From: Polyangiaceae bacterium
Lineage (GTDB): Bacteria; Myxococcota_A; Polyangia; Polyangiales; Polyangiaceae
Assembly: GCA_013214025.1 (NCBI GenBank)
Contig: JABSRN010000041.1
Location: 1-64,000, forward strand
Length of the DNA stretch: 64,000 nt
Reading direction: 5' to 3'
The notes under the pieces are model-generated. The model saw only the letters and a program-made list of their open reading frames with translations. It ran no database searches and was not told the origin of the DNA. This document shows positions 59,772 through 64,000 of the stretch, piece by piece (position 1 is the first letter of the stretch; every line of letters starts with the position of its first letter). The translations under genes and the position numbers were made by a program.

Positions 59772-60131
59772 ATGCATATCGACTACACTCACGTCATCGC
59801 TGCAGTTGTCACGCTGTTCGCCATGCGCAGCCGAATCGGTGTGAAGTGGGCGAAGCCAGAGGATTCGCCCGGCGTCGACCCCAAGCAGTTCGCGGTCTGG
59901 AAGGCGATGGCACTGCGCGGATATCACGTCGCCGCCGGCGCATCGGTGGGCAAAACTCTGTTCGATATCGTGTGGATGACCCTCGGGAGTGGGGCTGTCA
60001 CAGCGAGGGGCTACATGATCGGTGGGAGTTCCGTCACGTTCACTTGGATTATTGCGATCGTGTACGCGTGGTGGTTAACCACTGAGGCACGTGGCATGCG
60101 AGAAAAATTAGGGATCCAGCTGGCCCCCTAA
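59772..60131 (+). CDS. Small multi-pass membrane protein
   Basis: 119 residues from ATG 59772. Three hydrophobic segments: YTHVIAAVVTLFAM (1-18), a middle one at about 55-75 (GKTLFDIVWMTLGSGAV) and VTFTWIIAIVYAWWLTT (about 88-105). A cytoplasmic loop (RIGVKWAKPEDSPGVDPKQF) joins the first two. No family recognised. It is divergent from the kinase gene and convergent with lepB. Protein-like composition and start context are fair; function unknown. Confidence 0.7.
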   Translation: MHIDYTHVIAAVVTLFAMRSRIGVKWAKPEDSPGVDPKQFAVWKAMALRGYHVAAGASVGKTLFDIVWMTLGSGAVTARGYMIGGSSVTFTWIIAIVYAWWLTTEARGMREKLGIQLAP

Positions 60132-60248
60132 AAGTCCACTTGAGTCCCTGCCGTGAAGCTCGCGCTGCCAAATCGCGGCGTGCTAGTGGTCGCGGCCGGA
60201 CGATATTCGGCGGGGAAGCCGAAGCGCCGAGCCGGCGTATCAAGAGTC

Positions 60249-60404
60249 ATGAGCTACCAGGCGGACCCCGAGCTACTCGCGATTGTTCTAGCCGGATTGT
60301 TTGAGCGCCAAAAGCGGCGACCGAGGCTGGTACTCGTCCGGCCGCCAACCCCGGACGGGGACGAATCACCTAGGGAGCGTGGGTTGGTGGAGTCGTCCGG
60401 CTGA
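60249..60404 (+). CDS. Possible small basic protein
   Basis: 51 residues from ATG 60249 (MSYQADPELLAIVLAGLFER), or 83 from a GTG at 60153. A short helix is followed by basic and Pro-rich sequence (RQKRRPRLVLVRPPTPDGDE). Its 3-prime end overlaps lepB by 35 bases on the other strand, which lowers confidence. AAGAG before the ATG may serve as ribosome site. Confidence 0.3.
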   Translation: MSYQADPELLAIVLAGLFERQKRRPRLVLVRPPTPDGDESPRERGLVESSG

Positions 60405-61635
60405 GCGGAGGCCGCTTCGCGAGACATGCTTCGATTCCGAGTCGGACCGAGTCGGGCGTGTTGGGCGGTATGGCCGGAACCCCCATCACGCCCGTGAACA
60501 GTCGTGAAAACGGGAACCAAACAAACATGGCTCGGCCTTTGATATTGTCTAGGGGGACGCCGCCCCAGACCCGTGAGTCGTTGCTGTTGTGGCGATTGTC
60601 CCCCATCACCAGGACCTCGCCGGGCTTCACCACGATCGGTGCCTTCTTGTCGCCGCCGCGTCGGTCGGTCTGATAAGTCGCCAGGTACGCCAACTCCCCG
60701 ATGTACTCGACGTAGAGCTCTTCTTCTTCCGCGAAGGGGCCCAGACCCGTCTTGACTCGCTTCGCGAGGCAGCTCGGCACTCTCCAGCCGTTGATGATTG
60801 GGTGACCGCCGTCTGTCTTGAGCACATCACCCGGGATGGCAATCACCCGCTTGATGAAGTTCTCGCCGGCGAAGGCTTCGTAGGGGAATTCGAACACCAC
60901 CACGTCGCCCCGAGTGGGTGGCATCTGAGATAGCGCGCGTGTTTCCGTGAAGGGGATCGTCGGTCCGTAAATGAACTTGTTGACGAAGATGTGGTCGCCG
61001 ATCTGGAGAGTCGGCAACATCGAGCCACTGGGGATCTTGAACGCTTCGATCACCACCGCGCGAAGTAGTAAGGCGATGCCCACGGCGATAACGATGGATT
61101 CCGTGTACTCCCGAAGCTCGCTTTTTCGCCATGGGGCGAGAATGTCCTCGACCAATTCTTGGATCCCTTCGAAGGCATCGTAGAAGGGCTCCTCTTGGAA
61201 GGGGCTCGCCGCGAGGCAAGTGCGAAAGGTGGTGACCTGCGCGTCGATTGCGGTCAGGCGCTCCTTCCCCAGTTTTGACTTAAGCGAGGAGCGGTTGCTC
61301 GCGATGAGGCGTTCGGCTTCTTCGAGTAGCTGGCTGCCCGTTTCGTAGTCTTCCCGGACCTCGGCGTGCAAATCGGGCCGACCGTTGACGCCGACATGGG
61401 AAGCTAGCGGGAGGTGGGAGCGAAAGCGGTAGAGCAGCATCTCGGCTGCCGTAAACAGCAGAATGAATGCCGGAACGGGCTGTTCGGTGACAAAGATCGC
61501 AGGAAGGCTGGTCGGAATACCGTCGGCGGGGTTGAGCCAGGAAATGAGCGCCCACGCCACACCAATCGGAACGAGAACGAACCACACAAAAAGGAACGCG
61601 TATCGGGGCAGGGAACTCAGCACTCGGGTTGCCAT
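60370..61635 (-). CDS. lepB: Signal peptidase I
   Basis: 421 residues. It removes signal peptides from exported preproteins at the inner membrane. The catalytic Ser is in FKIPSGSMLPTLQIGD and the Lys in FIKRVIAIPGDVLK; box E is VLVMGDNRHNSNDSRVWGG. The N-terminus is longer than usual: two membrane helices (YAFLFVWFVLVPIGVAWALI and AFILLFTAAEMLLYRF) and a helical cytoplasmic part of about 90 residues come before the membrane segment that normally opens the enzyme (SIVIAVGIALLLRAVVIEAF, about residue 190). All key residues are intact. Confidence 0.93.
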   Translation of the reverse strand: MATRVLSSLPRYAFLFVWFVLVPIGVAWALISWLNPADGIPTSLPAIFVTEQPVPAFILLFTAAEMLLYRFRSHLPLASHVGVNGRPDLHAEVREDYETGSQLLEEAERLIASNRSSLKSKLGKERLTAIDAQVTTFRTCLAASPFQEEPFYDAFEGIQELVEDILAPWRKSELREYTESIVIAVGIALLLRAVVIEAFKIPSGSMLPTLQIGDHIFVNKFIYGPTIPFTETRALSQMPPTRGDVVVFEFPYEAFAGENFIKRVIAIPGDVLKTDGGHPIINGWRVPSCLAKRVKTGLGPFAEEEELYVEYIGELAYLATYQTDRRGGDKKAPIVVKPGEVLVMGDNRHNSNDSRVWGGVPLDNIKGRAMFVWFPFSRLFTGVMGVPAIPPNTPDSVRLGIEACLAKRPPLSRTTPPTHAP

Positions 61636-61721
61636 GTCTTAGTCGGCGTCTACTAGTTCGGCAACTCGCACTAGCCCAGTGCCGGGCGATACGGCCAAAT
61701 CGTGGGGTAAATAAGGGAAAA

Positions 61722-62867
61722 TCAGGGTGCGTCGCCCACCTGCACCAGGTAGTCGACGGTGGCCGGGCTTTGATTGCCGGTGGCGCGTGGGGAGCTGTGC
61801 CCGGCGCCGTCGCTATGATCGATCACAAGATAATATTCCCCGGGAGGGACAGCCAGGAAGCGTGCGACGGCGGGACCGGCGTGGAGCAATTCGTCCATCG
61901 GGGGCCGTGAACTCAGCTGGGCCGGCCCGGGACGTCGATGGAACTGATCCAACATTCGGTCGCCGCTCGCCCGGTCGACCAGGAAAAAATCGACGCTGCG
62001 TGCGCCATCCAGTGTCAGCATCAGATAGAGCGCCTGACCCGACTCTTTGACCCGGAAGCCACCGATGATGTCCTGCTGACCCACCTGGATTTCGGTGCGG
62101 TCGTTTTCCAGTACGAGTTTGTCGCTACTGCGGATTTGGAAGGGACGAAATGGTAGCCGCCCCTTCGCGATGATGCCCATCCCGAAGTCCATCTCTCCTT
62201 CGGAATTTTTGCGGATGACAGTGAACCCGCGCTGGAGCTGTCCGGTGAGAAGATCGTGACCGATTTGGTCTGAGCTGACTCCAGTTACAGCCATGCCCGC
62301 CTGGGCCAACTTCGATTCGACCATCAGTGTGTGAAACGACGCTGCGTTGACGTTCCGCGGTCGGAAGTAGATGTACATCGCATCACCCTGGAGGTGAAAA
62401 TCGGCTGCATATTCAACCAGCCCGCTGGCTTCAAACCCGATCCGGCCGCTGAGATTTGTCCAGGCGTGCCCGTTGCCGCTGAAACGCACGATGAAGGACT
62501 GCTGATCGCCGCCCTCGATTATTTGAGACTGACATGATTGGGTAAAAAACCTACCCATGACCGGATCGTTGTCCCGCATTTTCAGTGGCGCGCCGCGTCG
62601 TCCCATTTCTGTGCAGAACTGTTCGAGGCCGAACTTCAAAATATCAAAACGCAGGCTCTTATTCTTGGGGTCGTTAATGACGCCTTCGCCGAGCAGACCG
62701 ATGGCCCGTAACCCGACGGAATCGCGACTGGGGCATCCGGTCAACAGTAGGCCCATGGCGAGGAATAGACCGCCGAGTCGGACGGAGAGGAGCGTGCGGG
62801 GCGCGAAGCTATGCTGGGCGAGACGGTGTCGTCCTACACGGCGATTCAAGATTGTTGGATGAGCCAT
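61722..62867 (-). CDS. Lipoprotein of unknown function
   Basis: About 381 residues from ATG 62867; earlier in-frame ATGs up to 62939 exist. The n-region is long and basic, then LGGLFLAMGLLLTGCPS gives a clear lipobox. The mature part has several beta-like segments (SFIVRFSGNGHAWTNLSGRI, then AMYIYFRPRNVNAASFHTLM and EYYLVIDHSDGAGHS) and ends with a domain that resembles a carbohydrate- or protease-associated sandwich (PGEYYLVIDHS, VDYLVQVGDAP). No family assigned. It shares the minus strand with lepB, 86 bases upstream of that gene, so co-transcription is possible. Confidence 0.75.
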   Translation of the reverse strand: MAHPTILNRRVGRHRLAQHSFAPRTLLSVRLGGLFLAMGLLLTGCPSRDSVGLRAIGLLGEGVINDPKNKSLRFDILKFGLEQFCTEMGRRGAPLKMRDNDPVMGRFFTQSCQSQIIEGGDQQSFIVRFSGNGHAWTNLSGRIGFEASGLVEYAADFHLQGDAMYIYFRPRNVNAASFHTLMVESKLAQAGMAVTGVSSDQIGHDLLTGQLQRGFTVIRKNSEGEMDFGMGIIAKGRLPFRPFQIRSSDKLVLENDRTEIQVGQQDIIGGFRVKESGQALYLMLTLDGARSVDFFLVDRASGDRMLDQFHRRPGPAQLSSRPPMDELLHAGPAVARFLAVPPGEYYLVIDHSDGAGHSSPRATGNQSPATVDYLVQVGDAP

Positions 62868-62990
62868 GGCCATGGCTCCAAGCATAGCGAATCCAGAGCG
62901 AAGGCCTAGTGCTTCCTTGGTGGCTTTTGGGAGCCGCACCGGGAGCAGAAAAGGCCCGCTGGGCGGCGAGGCTATGGCAAGCTAGCGCAG

Positions 62991-64000
62991 GTGGCGGGAA
63001 CTCGGCGTGCGGCGGTAGTTGGAGCGGGGGCGTGGGGAACGGCGCTGGCCAAGGTGCTGGCGTCTGATGACCGCCCGGTTTCTCTTTGGACGCGGTCTGA
63101 GCAGGCCGCCTCTTGGATGAGCCAGAGCCGGGAAAGCAACAAACTCCCCGGGGTGCGTCTCCCCGAGTGCGTGGAGGTCACGCATGATATTGCGGCGGCC
63201 GTTGAGGACGCCGAGCTAGTCCTTTGGGCTGTGCCTTCGCAGACTTTGCGGGCGACCGTAGAAAGTGCCCGACCCTATTTGGCTGCCGACGCTGCGATGG
63301 TGAGCGCAACGAAGGGCATCGAAAACGATAGCTTGATGCTGATGACGGATGTCATTGCCGATGTGTTGGAGGGCAGCGCCCGGGATCGCTGTGTGGCATT
63401 GTCCGGACCGAGTTTTGCTTCCGAGGTAGCGCGAGGCACGCCCACTTACGTCGTGGCGGCATCGAGCTGTGCCAGCATGAGTGAGACCATGCAGGATCGC
63501 TTCACCACCGATCGATTCCGAGTTTACGCCGGCGAGGATGCCGTGGGAGTACAGATCGGGGGAGCTCTGAAGAACGTCATCGCGATCGCGGTCGGAGCAT
63601 CGGACGGTCTGCGATTTGGCGCCAATACCCGAGCCGCGCTGATCACACGCGGCTTGGCGGAGGTCGCGCGCATGGCCCACGCCTTGGGCGGTGACCCGCT
63701 CACCTTGGCGGGACTCGCCGGCATGGGAGACATGGTGCTCACTTGTACCGGGGAATTGTCGCGCAATCGCACCGTGGGCTACGAGCTCGGCCGCGGCAAG
63801 GACTTGCAGATGGCACTCGACGAGATCGGACACGTCGCTGAGGGCGTGCGGACGGCGAAAAGTGCCTTCGACCTCGGAAGGAAATACGGGGTGGATCTGC
63901 CCATCTGCAACGCGGTCTATGGCGTGCTGTACGAGGATGCATCTCCACACGAAGCGGTGAGCGAACTGCTCGGCCGACGCTTGCGCAAGGAGTGGGGCTG
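62991..64000 (+). CDS. gpsA: NAD(P)-dependent glycerol-3-phosphate dehydrogenase (runs off the window)
   Basis: 336 codons from GTG 62991 (AGTRRAAVV); the end lies beyond base 64000. The Rossmann motif VVGAGAWGTALAKVL, the catalytic Lys in VSATKGIEND and LSGPSFASEVARGTP, then GGALKNVIAIAVG and the C-terminal GMGDMVLTCTGELSRNR identify GpsA. It makes sn-glycerol-3-phosphate from dihydroxyacetone phosphate for phospholipid synthesis, the reverse direction of the GlpAB enzyme at 13.6-16.5 kb. The frame reads unbroken to the window edge, and the normal length (about 330-340 residues) suggests only a few codons are missing. Confidence 0.93.
   Translation, partial: MAGTRRAAVVGAGAWGTALAKVLASDDRPVSLWTRSEQAASWMSQSRESNKLPGVRLPECVEVTHDIAAAVEDAELVLWAVPSQTLRATVESARPYLAADAAMVSATKGIENDSLMLMTDVIADVLEGSARDRCVALSGPSFASEVARGTPTYVVAASSCASMSETMQDRFTTDRFRVYAGEDAVGVQIGGALKNVIAIAVGASDGLRFGANTRAALITRGLAEVARMAHALGGDPLTLAGLAGMGDMVLTCTGELSRNRTVGYELGRGKDLQMALDEIGHVAEGVRTAKSAFDLGRKYGVDLPICNAVYGVLYEDASPHEAVSELLGRRLRKEWG

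Overview
The window looks like chromosomal DNA of a GC-rich, Gram-negative, myxobacterium-like deltaproteobacterium (Polyangia/Myxococcota). The support is the gene content: a KQSLYFPE-type TIGR04563 small protein, a transmembrane Ser/Thr kinase, stand-alone PilZ and histidine-kinase proteins, many lipoproteins with Gly/Ser-rich linkers, formylglycine-generating-enzyme-like lipoproteins, DUF4178 and DUF1844 proteins, and a TatT lipoprotein. Genus and species cannot be read from the sequence. I see no rRNA, tRNA, CRISPR array, integrase, transposase or prophage.

Layout. 1-7 kb: tail of an FGE-like gene, pgpA with a coupled membrane protein, a GDSL lipoprotein, and an operon of an unknown gene, a DUF4178 protein and a membrane aminopropyltransferase-like protein. 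7-12 kb: PilZ coupled to a Cys-rich lipoprotein, a 53-residue membrane protein, an alpha/beta hydrolase, a Gly/Ser-repeat lipoprotein, an acyl-carrier-protein-like lipoprotein and a bestrophin. 12-20 kb: a broken prmA, glpA-glpB, a broken acnA, and ctpA. 20-29 kb: two small genes, a histidine kinase, an FGE-like lipoprotein, then an envelope-stress block (SlyD-like isomerase, Pro/Ala-rich protein, DUF1844, HtrA-like protease lipoprotein, ECF sigma factor, anti-sigma candidate, secreted protein). 28-32 kb: two coupled sensor-kinase genes. 32-45 kb: DUF1015, a cation/proton antiporter, a fused 2-oxoacid dehydrogenase E1, an epimerase, a large lipoprotein, MOSC, an esterase, a ferredoxin, PilZ, an SDR and a GYF-GAF protein. 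45-50 kb: fused trpE-trpG behind a leader-peptide attenuator, small lipoproteins and a ferritin-like di-iron protein. 50-51.3 kb: a string of inverted repeats and a decayed response regulator. 51-64 kb: DUF1499, patatin, a hemD-like gene, a holin-family membrane protein, a porin, TatT, a Ser/Thr kinase, lepB, a lipoprotein and the start of gpsA.

The strongest unusual signals are as follows. (1) A complete trp attenuator at 48.0-48.2 kb: a 30-residue leader ending GWWRRSR, an antiterminator arm over the leader stop codon, and a terminator with a T-run. (2) Three perfect 14-bp repeats at 29580-29621 put a histidine kinase out of frame with its coupled start; losing one copy restores the frame, so this may be a phase-variation switch. 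The upstream partner kinase lacks an ATPase domain. (3) acnA is a pseudogene with about 235 codons deleted, no start codon and two frameshifts, and prmA has three frameshifts. (4) A lipoprotein carries an acyl-carrier-protein-like domain that keeps the DS serine. (5) Long perfect inverted repeats recur between divergent genes, one of them ending a single base before a start codon. Many gene pairs overlap by 4 bases (ATGA or GTGA), which points to widespread translational coupling.
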